Shown: positions 9,150 to 19,334 of the stretch, in pieces | How the letters are laid out: each line of letters starts with the position of its first letter | Position numbering within the stretch: the first letter of the stretch is position 1 | NCBI GenBank assembly: GCA_032433595.1 | Contig: JASWJB010000503.1 | Coordinates: 1-21,691, forward strand | DNA: 21,691 bases | Reading direction: 5' to 3' | Origin: Conoideocrella luteorostrata | Lineage: Eukaryota > Ascomycota > Sordariomycetes > Hypocreales > Clavicipitaceae | Program-made: the position numbers and the translations under genes | Notes under the pieces: model-generated | Told to the model about the DNA's origin: nothing | The model's database searches: none | What the model saw: only the letters and a program-made list of their open reading frames with translations

Positions 9150-10905
9150 CATGTTCCTCAGATTGACTTGCGAGATCTGATGCTTCCTGAAGCGCCTGTA
9201 TCTCTTGCGAGATTTGAACCATTCAACAAACAAGCTTTTCAGACTGACTTGCCGTGTCTAGTGCTTCTTGCAGTGCCTATACATCATCCGACATTTGGAC
9301 CTTTCAGCAAGCTCGTTCGATTAACCCTGCGACCTGATGCTTCCTGCAGCGCCTAATTACTTCTTCCAACATATGAGCCTTTCAACGAGCTCGCCAAGTG
9401 ACTTGCAACTTGCAATACCTAATGCTTCTTGCAGCCCAAACATCGTCCGCCATTCGAACGTTTCAAGGAGCTCGTCAGATTGACTTGCGTTATTTGATGC
9501 TTCTTGCAGTGTACGTCTTCCGAGATTTAAACCTTTCAACAAGCTCATCGACTAACTCAATCAGATCACAGCCGATAATCCATCATCAAAGAAATCGTCT
9601 TGGCCGGATTGCCTCACAATATCGGATGGATCTCATGCTTCTTGCAGAGTACGTCTTCCGACATTTAGACCCCCCGACAAGCTTGTCAACTGACTGGCGA
9701 TGTCTAATGCCTCTTGTAGCCTGCATGTCTTCCGATTTAAGCCTTGTCGTCGCGCTCGTCGGATTGGCTGCATTTCTAATGCTTCTTGCGATATCTGACG
9801 CCTCAAAAACGCCTGTACGTCTTCCAACATTGGAACCTCTTCATCGTCTTGGTTATATTGCCTTGCGATATCTGCTGGATCCGATGCTTCTTGAAAGCCC
9901 GTACACCATCCGACATTTGAACCCTTCGACAAGCCCGTCCGATTGATCTGCGATCTAACGCTTCTTGCAGCGCCTGAACCTTTCAAGAATGAGCTCGTCA
10001 ATTGCCTTTCAATGTATAATGCATTGAAAGCGCGTGGTACGTCTTCCGAGACTTGAACCTCCCAACGAGCTCGTCAGCTAACTGAATTAGATAGCGGCCA
10101 GCAATCCGGTTATCAATGACTTGCGATATCTGATGCTTCTTGCAGCCTCTACGTCTTCTGAGATTTGAGCCATTTCAACGTGCTCATTAGATCGACTTGC
10201 GATATCAGATGCCTATACGTCGTCCGACATTCGAACGTTTCAACGAGCTCGTCAGATTGACCTACGATATCCGATGCTTCTTGCAAAGCCTATACGTTCC
10301 GAGTTTTGAGGTTCTCAACAAGCTCGTCAGATTGACCTGCGATGTCTGATGCTTCTTGCAACATCAGTACGTCTTCCGAGATTCGAGCCTTTCCAACGAG
10401 CTCGTGAGATCGACTTGCGATATGTATGCTTCGAAAGTGCCTGTACATTCCGAGATTGAAGCCTTCTCAACGAGCTCGTTTGATCGACCTACCATGTCTA
10501 ATGCTCGATAGCGCCTGTACGTCTTCCGAGGTTCAAACCTTTTATCGAGCTCCTCAAGCGACCTACGATACATGATGATTTATGCAGTGTTCGTCTTCCG
10601 AGAATTGAACCTTTGAACGAGCTCTTCAGATTGACCCGCCATATCAGATGCCTGTACGTCTTCCGAGATTTAGCCCTTTCAACGAGCTCGTCAGCTGACT
10701 TGTAATGTCTGATGCTTCTGGCGATATCTGACGCTTCGAAAATGCCTGTACGTGTTCCGGGAATCGGACCTTTTAACGAGCTCGTCAACTGACTTTCGAT
10801 ATCTAATGCTTAATGCAGTGTACGTCTGCTGAGAATTAAACCTTTGAGCGAGCTCGTCAGATTGACCTACGAACCGATGCTTCTTACAGCGCCTGATCCT
10901 TGCTG
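9150..10905. repeat. Long decayed minisatellite of about 75 bp units
   Basis: Roughly twenty imperfect copies share the blocks TTGCGATATCTGATGCTTCT, GCAGCGCCTGTACGTCTTCC, GAGATTTGAACCTTTCAAC and GAGCTCGTCAGATTGA. Spacing of the GAGCTCGT block in the right half is about 81, 78, 75, 72, 72, 67, 92 and 74 bp. Several spacings are multiples of three, so an ancient coding repeat read on the minus strand (ELVERF.SRKTYR type) cannot be excluded. Frames shift and stop often, so I call no gene. Confidence 0.85.
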
Positions 10906-11215
10906 GGGATGTCAAAATTGGCAATGTTGAGGAGTTCCGGTCGGGAGGTGAAATTGGAGTTTTCCTGCAATCATTCTCACTTTGGAGCTCATGGAAGAAT
11001 TCGCCAAGCGTGGTTTCTGGGAGGGAAGGCATGAGAACTTGCGATCGCTCGCTTATTATGCTATCAATACCGCGTGGCACGGCAGCGCTCAATACGTACA
11101 GTAGCGAAAATGTAGATTGGCATTGAGCATGATTCCGAATTTTATCCAGAATGATCCCGACAGCCCATTGTCCATCAATGTTCACATGACATTGAGAGTA
11201 CGTCCTGACGACCAA
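10906..11215 (-). CDS. Unrecognised open frame, possible gene remnant
   Basis: A minus-strand frame of about 104 residues from 11215 that runs into the minisatellite. It has a balanced, protein-like composition (segments such as LDKIRNHAQ and LPETTLGEFFHEL) but no domain I recognise. It may be the 5' remnant of a gene whose remainder was replaced by repeats, or a chance frame. The following 11216-11457 shows nothing further apart from the receptor's 3' side. Confidence 0.22.
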
Positions 11216-11457
11216 TTCCCTTTTGTTTAACCCTACGAAAGACTAACCTAATTCTTATTCTAATGTCCTTTCCGACCGAAAATTGTGCTTGCCACATGGT
11301 TGCTCATACAAACCCCGCTCACAGACATGCAGAATATTCCTTGATCAATATGGCGGGTAGTTTGGTGTAAACTACAGCAGATGCAGGCGTAGGGTAGCAG
11401 AGGTTAATTAAGGCGCTCAGCACTTGTGGCATCTCCACTTGCGAAAGCGCTCGGCCT

Positions 11458-14421
11458 TTACCACCAGATATCCCATGAAGATTGGTATCGCGGTTTTCCT
11501 TCTTCCTCTTCTTCTTCCTCCTCCTCCACTTCCAATTCACGATCTTGCTCAACCGACAAAGACTGGGCTGGTTCTACAAGAGACAAGAGCTGTTGCAACG
11601 ACCCCTGTGTGGAAGCTAGGTACGCCATGCTCTGTACCGTGTCGGGGTGGTTTCCCCCAAGCGCATGCTGGCGAAGCTCCAAAGCAGTTTGATGCAGCTG
11701 CAATGCTTCATCGGATCGACCCTGCGCATGGTACATTGACGCGAGGTACACCATGCTATTAATTGTATCTGGATGTCTCTCTCCAAGCACTTCTCGTCGG
11801 AGCTCTAGTACTTTGACCAAAATTTCTTCACCTTCAGCGTATCGACCCTGCGCGTAGTACGTTGACGCGAGTTCCGCCATGCTATTAATTGTATCTGGAT
11901 GTCTCTCTCCAAGCACTTCTCTCCGGAGTGCTAGTGCTTCGTCCTTCAGCGTCTCGGCCTTGTTATATTGACCCTGCTGATGATACGTCGACGCGAGGGA
12001 CGCCATGCTATTAATTGTATCTGGATGTCTCTCTCCAAGCACTTCTCTCCGGAGTGCTAGTGCTTCGTCCTTCAGCGTCTCGGCCTTGTTATATTGACCC
12101 TGCTGATGATACGTCGACGCGAGGTACGCCATGCTACTAATTGTATCTAGATATCTTTCTCCAAGCACTTCTTTCCGGAGTGCTAGTGCTTTGTCCTTCA
12201 GCGTCTCGGCCTTGTTATATTGACCCTGCTGATGATATGTTGCTGCTAGGGACGCCATGCTATTGATTGCATTTAGATGTCTCTCTCCAAGCACTTCTCT
12301 CTGGAGTGCTAGTGTTTTGTCCACTAACGTCTCGGCCTCGTTATATCGACCCTGCTCAATATACCTCACCGCGAGGTTCGCCATGCTATTAATTGTATCG
12401 GGATGTCTCTCTCCAAGGACTTCTCTCCGGAGCGCTAGTGCTTCGTCCACCAGCGTTTCGGCCTTGTAATATTGACCCTGCCGACTATATGTTGCTGCTA
12501 GGTCCGCCATGCTACTGATCGTATTTGGATGCTTCTTCCCAAGCACCTCTTGTCGGAGCTCTAGTACTTTAACCGAAATTTCTCTATCTTCATCGTATCG
12601 ACCCTGCGCATAGTACGTTGACGCGAGGTACGCCATGCTACTAATTGTATCGGGATGTCTCTCTCCAAGCACTTCTCTCCGGAGCGCTAGTACTTTGTTC
12701 ACCAGCGTTTCGGCCTTATTGTATTGACCCTGCTGATGATATGTTACAGCTAGGGACGCCATGCTATTGATCGTATTTGGATGCTTCTCCCCAAGCACCT
12801 CCTTTGTGAGACCCCACGCCCGACTGTCTACTGGTTTCTTCTCTCTCCATCGGCCACGTTCATATAGAAAGTACGACACCCTCTGAAGAAGAGTCGCTGT
12901 CACAATCTTTGCACCACTCACCTCTGCCCACTTTCCTACTTTTACGGCGTGCATCATATACTGCTCACATTGTGCCCACGAAGTCGGTTCCGATGACGGG
13001 AAAAGATCGTCCACTACTTGTAGCGCCCTGCTACAGTAGTATGCTTCGCTTCTTTTGGGTCCGTTATCTACCTCTGATGCCTTGCTTGATGTCATCTCAG
13101 CCAGGCTGCTCATCCTCAGACCATATCTCACAGCCTCTTGCACGAGCTTATGCATCTCGTACGTTCGATCGCCATCATCTGTTTGGCGCAGACTGAGAAA
13201 AGAAAACTCTCTCAGCCGTGCGACAGCCTCCAGAACCTCAAGTTCCGAGACTTGCCTGGTTGAGCATTCATCGTCTTCGGAGTGTTCGTCATATCCGTAA
13301 GCCGCCTCCGCTAGCATCTCGTACGGTATATCTTGGTTATCCACATATGCAAGCACATGCAGTATCCGGTACGACATCTCGCTCTCCACTCGGATCTGCT
13401 CCGTCGAGATCCTCCACGTCTCAAGCACGCTGTTCGATACCTCTAGTCGTCGATGTCGGTCTGTGTCGCTCACCTTGAGCACTTCCCACCGAGTTGTGCC
13501 TTGTCTGAGAAGGCCTAGGTACTGGTCGGCTGTCATCGACATGCGTCGCATGTAGGCGCCGGCTTGCGAAATCGCCAGCGGTAGGCATTGCAGCTCCTGC
13601 ACGAGAGCATCCACTCCTAACTCCCCCAACGCCTCTTCCACGGTCGGCAGCTCGTCTCGTGTCCTCGCGAGAAGCGTCGTTGCTTCGTTCATGGCCATAG
13701 ACCGCACCTCAACACCGCGACGCGCTCCGACGAGCGTGCCCGCAATGTGCGCATCTCGAGTCGTCCAGAGCACCGTCCCTTGCGATGCGTGAGGAACATA
13801 TTTGTATAGGCTTTCGTTCGTCCCTTCCCCGTTTACTCGTCGGCCCACTCCAAATAACCCTAGGTCATCCGCATTGTCGAGGATCATCACCCATTTAGAT
13901 CGCGCTTGGATTGCACTGCACACCACATCCAACAAATCCGGCCCGTCATGCTGCTCGCCGACCCTGAGATTCTTCCCAATCGTCTTGTAGTCGGCCAGAA
14001 AAGTCGCTTCGCTGTCGGCGTGCACCCAGAAAATGTTGCATTCATCGTCAAGGTCCCACCGTCGATACACGTAGTCTAGCGCAATCTGCGTCTTACTTAG
14101 GTCGGTTCCCGCGTTAGTCTTGTAGCGACTCTATAGCGTTTCGAAAGGAGAGACCTACCCTGATCCACCCAGCCCCCAGAGAGCGGCACAGTGTGACCCT
14201 AACGTCGGTGGTAAAAGCTCATCTATTCTTTTAATGAGATCCCCTCGATGGACCAGATCCTCGTTGCGGGGATAGGGGATGACGCGGACGGGTTCGGCGC
14301 GGGCCGGCGGGTGGGGCGTGTTGTAGTAAACGTTCCCTTGAATATTTCCTTGAATAATGGAATTGCTGTCGCGGAAGTGGCTGTGGCTGACCTCACGCTG
14401 TTCATGTGTCGGCTCTGACAT
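11458..14421 (-). CDS. NOD-like receptor: amyloid-type N-terminal motif, NB-ARC, TPR array
   Basis: A STAND-class receptor expected to bind ATP/dATP and oligomerise when its TPRs sense a ligand. Exons 14421-14159 and 14095-11458 (63 bp intron, CTAAC branch) give 966 residues. The intron splits the P-loop and splicing restores GLGGSGKT (83-90). Further NB-ARC marks: Walker B VMILDNADD (157-165), sensor VLWTTRD (196-202), CLPLAIS as GLPL equivalent (258-264) and YEMHKLVQEAVR as MHD equivalent (MHK at 402-404). From about 517 to 920 there are nine to ten 42-residue kinesin-light-chain-type TPRs with signature EVLGERHPDTINSMA. The C-terminus carries a run of nine glutamates. There is no enzymatic domain before NB-ARC. 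Instead residues 16-33, FRDSNSIIQGNIQGNVYY, resemble a HET-s-related amyloid motif and match the tail of the divergent PNP_UDP protein. In-frame ATGs at 14436 and 14532 are alternative starts; I prefer 14421 for its -3 adenine. Confidence 0.93.
11595..12810 (-). repeat. 126 bp tandem repeats encoding the receptor's TPRs
   Basis: The word CATGCTATT/CATGCTACT recurs at exact 126 bp steps (about 11752, 11878, 12004, 12130, 12256, 12382, 12508, 12634 and 12760). The units covering about 11880-12005 and 12006-12131 look almost identical over their full length, while others differ by several substitutions. This indicates recent unit duplication or gene conversion within the recognition domain. Confidence 0.9.
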
Positions 14422-14589
14422 AGTTTCGGTTTTCATTTGAGATCTACTGAGCGAATTGGCAAGCTGCAGCGGTCGAAGGAAATGCTGACGCAAGTTCAGC
14501 TTCTCACGTGATGCAGCAATGTCGGGCAGCAACTGCGTCCGTTTCCCTCAGCCTCGTTTTACTCTTGCAGAACGACCACGACCGGCGCG
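14422..14589. promoter_or_regulatory. Short bidirectional promoter of receptor and PNP_UDP gene
   Basis: Only 168 bp separate the chosen start codons of the two divergent genes, so they probably share control elements. A CACGTG box lies at 14505-14510. Head-to-head pairing favours co-expression of sensor and effector. Confidence 0.5.
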
Positions 14590-15802
14590 ATGACCTCCAC
14601 ACAGCCGCCTGCCGACCGCAAAAGCTTTCGTGTTGCTATAGTGTGCGCTCTGCCTCGTGAGGCCGATGCCATCATCTTGCTATTCGATCAATTTTGGGAC
14701 GAGGACCCTGGCCGAGCAGGTGGGGACATGAACACCTACATCACTGGGCGTATTGGAAAACACCACATTGTTCTGGTTCTTCTTCCCAACATGGGTTCCG
14801 GCGCCGCAGCGGCTGCAACTTCCAGCTTGCGGTCGAGCTACACTAATCTCACACTTGCGATCCTTGTCGGCATCTGCGGTGGTGTCCCCCGTATCGCCGG
14901 TTCTGATACTTTTCTGGGCGATGTCGTAGTGAGTAAGACTGTCATTCAATACCGCTACGGCAGGCAATATGACGAGCATTTTGCTGTCAAGAATACTATT
15001 GACGACAACCTTGGAAGGGCCAACAAGGACATCCGAAGCCTGCTTGCGATGTTGGAAACAGAGTACATGAGAAGGCAGTTACAGAAGGAAACCTACGGCC
15101 ACCTAAGACATTTACAGGAAGCTGCTAAGAAGGAGCAACGCCAAGCCAGCTACCTATATCCTGGATCGAAGGAAGATAAGCTGTATTCTCCAACGTATGC
15201 GCATAGACATCGCGAAGCATGTGGCGTATGTGCCAATGATGCTGACGTTTTCTGCGAGCCTGCTTCCAAGGCTTCGTGCGTCGAGGTTGGATGTGATCCA
15301 GCTAATCTAGTGGTGAGGAATCGTTCTGAGGATCTTGTCAGAGGTGCAGACTTCAAGCCCAAGATCTTCATCGGTCGAATCGGGTCGGGCGACGCAGTCA
15401 TGAAGAGTGGAAAGAACCGAGACCGGATCGCCATGGAACACGATCTTGTCGCATTCGAGATGGAAGGCGCGGGAGCATGGGACGAGGTTCCGTGTATCGT
15501 TGTCAAAGGCATCTGTGACTATGCAGACAGTCATAAGAACAAGGACTGGAACGACTTTGCCGCAGCTACTGCAGCATCCGTGGCTAAGGCCATTCTAGGA
15601 CGATACACGGCCCACGATGTAGACCGAGACGCGACTCGGACGGAAGGTATGACCAGACATTCTTTTCATAGCTTTCTAGGCTGATGTGCGGACAGGTAAA
15701 CAATATTCAAGTACGCGTAGCATTATGGGTAACGTGTTCGGAGACGGTGCTAGGATCAACCAGGGAGATTTGGGAGGAAACACGATGTTTGGACCTGTGT
15801 AA
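14590..15802 (+). CDS. PNP_UDP nucleoside-phosphorylase-like effector with amyloid-type C-terminal motif
   Basis: Exons 14590-15646 and 15696-15802 (49 bp intron, GTATGA donor, CTGAT branch, GGACAG acceptor, phase 1) give 387 residues. The PNP_UDP_1 fold is clear: FRVAIVCALPREADAI (13-28), VGICGG (93-98), FEMEGAGAWD (289-298, the MEG ribose-binding glutamate) and GICDYADSHKNKDW (307-320, with the catalytic-type aspartate). A Cys-rich insertion lies at about 205-235. Fungal NLRs often carry this domain as a fused N-terminal effector; here it is a separate protein divergent from the receptor. After the domain, exon 2 adds a Gly/Asn-rich tail (353-387) containing FGDGARINQGDLGGNTMF (367-384), which aligns without gaps to receptor residues 16-33. 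Without splicing the frame ends at 15684 after ten unrelated residues, so the unspliced form lacks the motif. The probable role is a nucleotide- or nucleoside-cleaving effector triggered by templated amyloid folding; this is inference. There is no signal peptide. Confidence 0.92.
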
Positions 15803-17225
15803 AGGTCTGAGCTGGCAGTTTACTAAGATTCGTGGTCCAGTCAGTCATGCGATCTAGCATAGGCATGGGTTTGTCATCAGTAATATATCCCACACCTAAA
15901 TTATTGTGATTCTAGGTACGACATGACGAGCAGTCGTCGAGTATGGCATGTTGCTGATGGTGTTTTGTGGTCGCAAAAGGTTGAATGTGACTTCAACAGT
16001 TGTTGGAATAAATAGAAGACGTTCAAATTTGTTCGCATTGATGGGATGTGCAGTGTTATGTTGATGATGGAGGAAGAATTCCTCGTCTGACGGCCCTGTC
16101 CCAATCCCCCTAAAATATATCCTACATTCTAAGACACGCCTGTCCTGAATTCCTGCCTTAGGCCCAGAGGCCACGTAACCTTTCTCTGACAGCCCGTGTA
16201 TCCACACATCCATCCATACACACACATATATAATCCAACAACAGTAGGTGTTGCAATCCCTCCGTCAAGCACAGTAGGAAGCACGGAGCAAGTCACGTGG
16301 TCACCTTTCGGCCACGATATTTATACGGCGATATCGAGCCTTCCACTTTGACTTGTTTTCCTCTTCTTAGATAGACAGAACTGAATTCATCGTTTTTGCA
16401 GTTGAAACATTTGATCTAGATCACCTGCACAACCCCCTGTGCAACCTACAGTAGCTTCTAAGCTTTTCAGGAAGGGAAGAATCATCACAACAATCAGTAT
16501 CAATTCAATTTAATCCTTCTATTCCTATCAATTTCCACTGCCCACAAATTGCTGAAAAAGCTCATAACGCAACAGTGAGGCCCCCCGATTCCACTTGTTT
16601 CCGTCGTCTTCCATTATTTGCCGCCGTAAGCCCTAGTGACAGCCACCGCGACATAAACAGGTGCATAGCCACAGTAAGGCAAGGTAAGTAAGAGTGTGTA
16701 TGCTCCAGGGACTGCCAAGCAGTTTTGTAGCCCTCTGCAAACAGTCTCGTAGCTGCCTGTTTTTTTGTAAATGCCCCCTGTATTCTGGGAACTGCTCCCT
16801 GTACTTCGCAAACCCGTGAAGGTCACCAGCGGCTGCTATGCCTTATGACCATAAAAAGCTGTATCTCAGCAGTAAATAGACCACTTGGAAAAAACTTCCC
16901 GGCTCTTGCTACAGCTACTAGCAAGACAGGGATATTCACAGCCATATAGTACATTATTAGCATTAGCATTAGCATTAGCATCAGCAGCAGCATCAGCAGC
17001 AGCAGTATCACTAGGCATTGAGATTCTCGTTAGCAGCAGCAGCATAATTAACTAATCCTCAGCTTTCCCCGCGCGCCTGCCTATTATATCGATAAAATTA
17101 GGGCATAAGATGGCAAGCTCGTAGTGCACTGCACGTAAGCGTTTTCCCCCGGCTGGCTAGCAGCAGAAGCTGACTGACAATCCACTGTTCGTGCAGGTCA
17201 ACAAGCTGTGCCCACGTTCCATCCG
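15803..17225. other. Non-coding, repeat-containing stretch
   Basis: No convincing gene. Around 16295-16380 a CACGTG, a TTTATAC box and a pyrimidine-rich tract resemble a promoter or the U3 part of an LTR, but nothing codable follows. A segment at about 16520-16560 resembles 21435-21475. Minus-strand open frames at 15896-16225 and 16614-16826 have no recognisable features. Confidence 0.5.
16953..17042. repeat. ATTAGC and CAG microsatellites
   Basis: About four ATTAGC units are followed by ATCAGCAGCAG runs and, after a short gap, another GCAGCAGCAG run. The composition echoes the CAG/CAT block at 8365-8995, and like that block it lies near a copy of the MITE family. Confidence 0.8.
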
Positions 17226-17355
17226 TCTCTTTGGCGACCGTAAGATGTCTCGTACCGTGACCTATAGACACCCCTGTCACCGCAGGCGACCTAGGGTAAC
17301 CTGTGATGGTGCTCTGAAGTCTGCCTCACGAGAATATCACGTACCGTTTTGCACT
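17226..17355 (+). mobile_element. Partial copy of the MITE-like family
   Basis: It starts with the same TCTCTTTGGCGACCG end (17226-17240) and continues with blocks matching the reverse complement of 8160 back to about 8040: GACACCCCTGTCAC, GTGATGG.GCTCTGA, TCTGCC, CGTACCG. No matching second terminal repeat and no TA before the end were found, so this copy is truncated or rearranged. Confidence 0.65.
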
Positions 17356-18083
17356 TCTATTTTGTGCCCTCCCTATCTCTCATTTTAATTCTCTGATTAC
17401 GAAATAAAGAAAATATTACAAATGTAACCAGTCGATCTGACTACCTACCATGTAATTCTGGTTGTTTTGACCCTGCCGTCTGCCTGGCCCCCCTTGCACA
17501 GCCCTGGTGCCGACGCGGAGGTAGGGAACTCGAGATCAGCGATTAAAGTCAACGGATTTCACCATGACTCTCCTCTTTTCCGGGATAGGCTTCGCTACCC
17601 GGTGTTGCAGGACCGGCATGGCTTCATCCAACTCCTCAATACCCATGACCCAATCGCCAATATTAGTTGCAAGCTCACTACCCCACATACCCTCTCTCCT
17701 TGCGCTGCCTCGCAACAATTAGATAGCTTGCCGCCGCAGACTTGGTTCGCGACATTTGATGGCCACGATGCATAGCGTGGAATAATACCTAGGTCCACTC
17801 AAAAGCTTGGCTTACTCGGGTTATACTGTCTAGCTCTGAATGCACCCTGTGAGTTAATGTGTTAGGAGTGCTGGTAATTCTCTGGGTTTCTGCATATTTC
17901 CGCTGTGGCCTTATGTTCTCTAGCTGCAATAACCTCTCAGCCAAGACTTACGATATTCTCGAAGTGTGGGTAGAAAGCATTAAAATAAACCTCTTTATCG
18001 CAGAATATTATTAGGAACAGCACATTTGAGTTGATTTAGAACATGTTAAGAGCAGAAATACTAGCTTTCTTAATATATCTTAA
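17356..18083. other. AT-rich stretch without clear genes
   Basis: Open frames on both strands at 17467-17798 overlap each other and lack domains. The part from 17830 to 18083 is AT-rich with many stops, as in RIP-affected fungal DNA, and grades into the transcription factor pseudogene. Confidence 0.45.
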
Positions 18084-19045
18084 TTAAGGATTAAAGCGTG
18101 ATTGGAATATGTAGTCGAATGCTCTTGACCAGGTGTCTAGCTCGGCCTTAAGCTCTATGCCAAATTGCCTCCACGAGGCAGGTAACACGTTGCTTGTGTT
18201 AGCTAGCTGAGTGAAAATATTCAGCAGCTCATCTTCTATATAGCTCTCGGGTCTAGGAACTCGATGATGTGGATACTGTAACTATAGGTGTTCAAGCATT
18301 CTGAGACCTGTTTGAATCTGCAGGATAGCCGGCTTGTGGTCACCAACAAAGGAATCAAAATATGGTAGTAAGACACTTGCCATGAGCCGTGTTCCATAAG
18401 CCCGCAGACTCTGTCCATTAAGCAATAAAGTTAACTTCAGAGCCTCAGAGTATTACTTAATAGCAAATTACCAATGCCTCGCGACAGAACTCATATGTAC
18501 ATCCCGCCTCTCAGGAGATATCGTTGGCAAGTAAAATGTTTGCTCTAACGTCTTGTATAAAGCTTCTAGGGCAACGAATGCATAACGAATAGCAGTTTCC
18601 GCATAGCATTCTTGCAGCACACATTGCGTCCAGAAAGTGGAATTGAAGTACCACGATATTTGTGAGACTGTCTGCTCACGGAAGAGCTGAAAATATAAAC
18701 CTTCTTCTTGCTGCGAAGGTAGCGTACTTGAAGGCTAAGGTATATTCAGACTGCTTGTGACGGTAAGAGCTTATTATACTGTCCATGGATGACCCTTGCG
18801 CCGATTGGCCCGGCGAGGCGGCAATACCGCTCTTTGGATATACCTACAGGGACAATAATAGGACCTCTAGTTTAAGGGCGGACAGACCGCACGGGTTTTG
18901 TCGCAAACCTGACATCGCTAACAGATACAGCATGGCGTGCCGGAAGAAGATAGCCAGTGTATGTCCTTTTGCTCTTCACGCATTGGGAGCAGGCGGGCCG
19001 CAACTCGTCGCACTTGATTCTTCTTATCCTTCGTGAGGAGTTTTA
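18084..19045 (-). pseudogene. Zn2Cys6 fungal transcription factor, RIP-like pseudogene
   Basis: Near the 5' end (about 18968-19037) the minus strand reads RRIRRIKCDELRPACSQC, then VKSKRTYTGY: a zinc binuclear cluster whose first cysteines are lost and whose last is Tyr (TAC for TGC). After a broken linker of about 240 bp, one frame (about 18705 to 18084) resembles the C-terminal half of a fungal regulatory protein: EEGLYFQLFREQT, AIRYAFVALEALYKTLEQ, YFDSFVGDHKPAILQIQTG, VLPASWRQFGIELKAELDTW. It is interrupted by three stops, TAA 18470-18468, TAA 18455-18453 and TAG 18284-18282, each where the surrounding sequence suggests glutamine. CAA/CAG to TAA/TAG and TGC to TAC are the changes expected from repeat-induced point mutation on either strand. 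It is non-functional as read. Its parent, perhaps a duplicated regulator, is not in this window. Confidence 0.8.
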
Positions 19046-19334
19046 GGTTAGTTGACCAAGTTCATACAGAACAGCTGATTCATATCTCAAGGTCTCTTTT
19101 GAGTAAAGCCCACTTCTTTGAGGTTGGTGCAGCTAGCCCTGACTTTCAGAATGCTTCGTCGTCCACGCCTTGTAGACTCGCGACCATCTGTCGGGGGCAG
19201 TTCGGTTGGTGCATGTGGGTGCGTCAGGAGCCCCTCCATCTGCGCGGAGGAACGGGACTCGGACGTGGCATTTGGTAGCTTTAAATCTGCTGTGGAAAGT
19301 AAAGGTTGCTGCGACTGAATATTTAGATTATGAT

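Noticed and set aside
9398..10788. Open frames on both strands in the 75 bp minisatellite
   Set aside because: They break at different points in each unit, and neither strand keeps a consistent frame.
8365..10905. CRISPR array
   Set aside because: The units are diverged with no constant repeat/unique spacer pattern, and the DNA is fungal.
16240..16600. Solo LTR of a retrotransposon
   Set aside because: A TATA-like box and partial similarity to 21435-21475 hint at it, but I could not find matching TG...CA ends or a target duplication.
17467..17798. Overlapping open frames of about 100 and 60-67 codons on opposite strands
   Set aside because: No domain, no consistent start and no splice extension on either strand.
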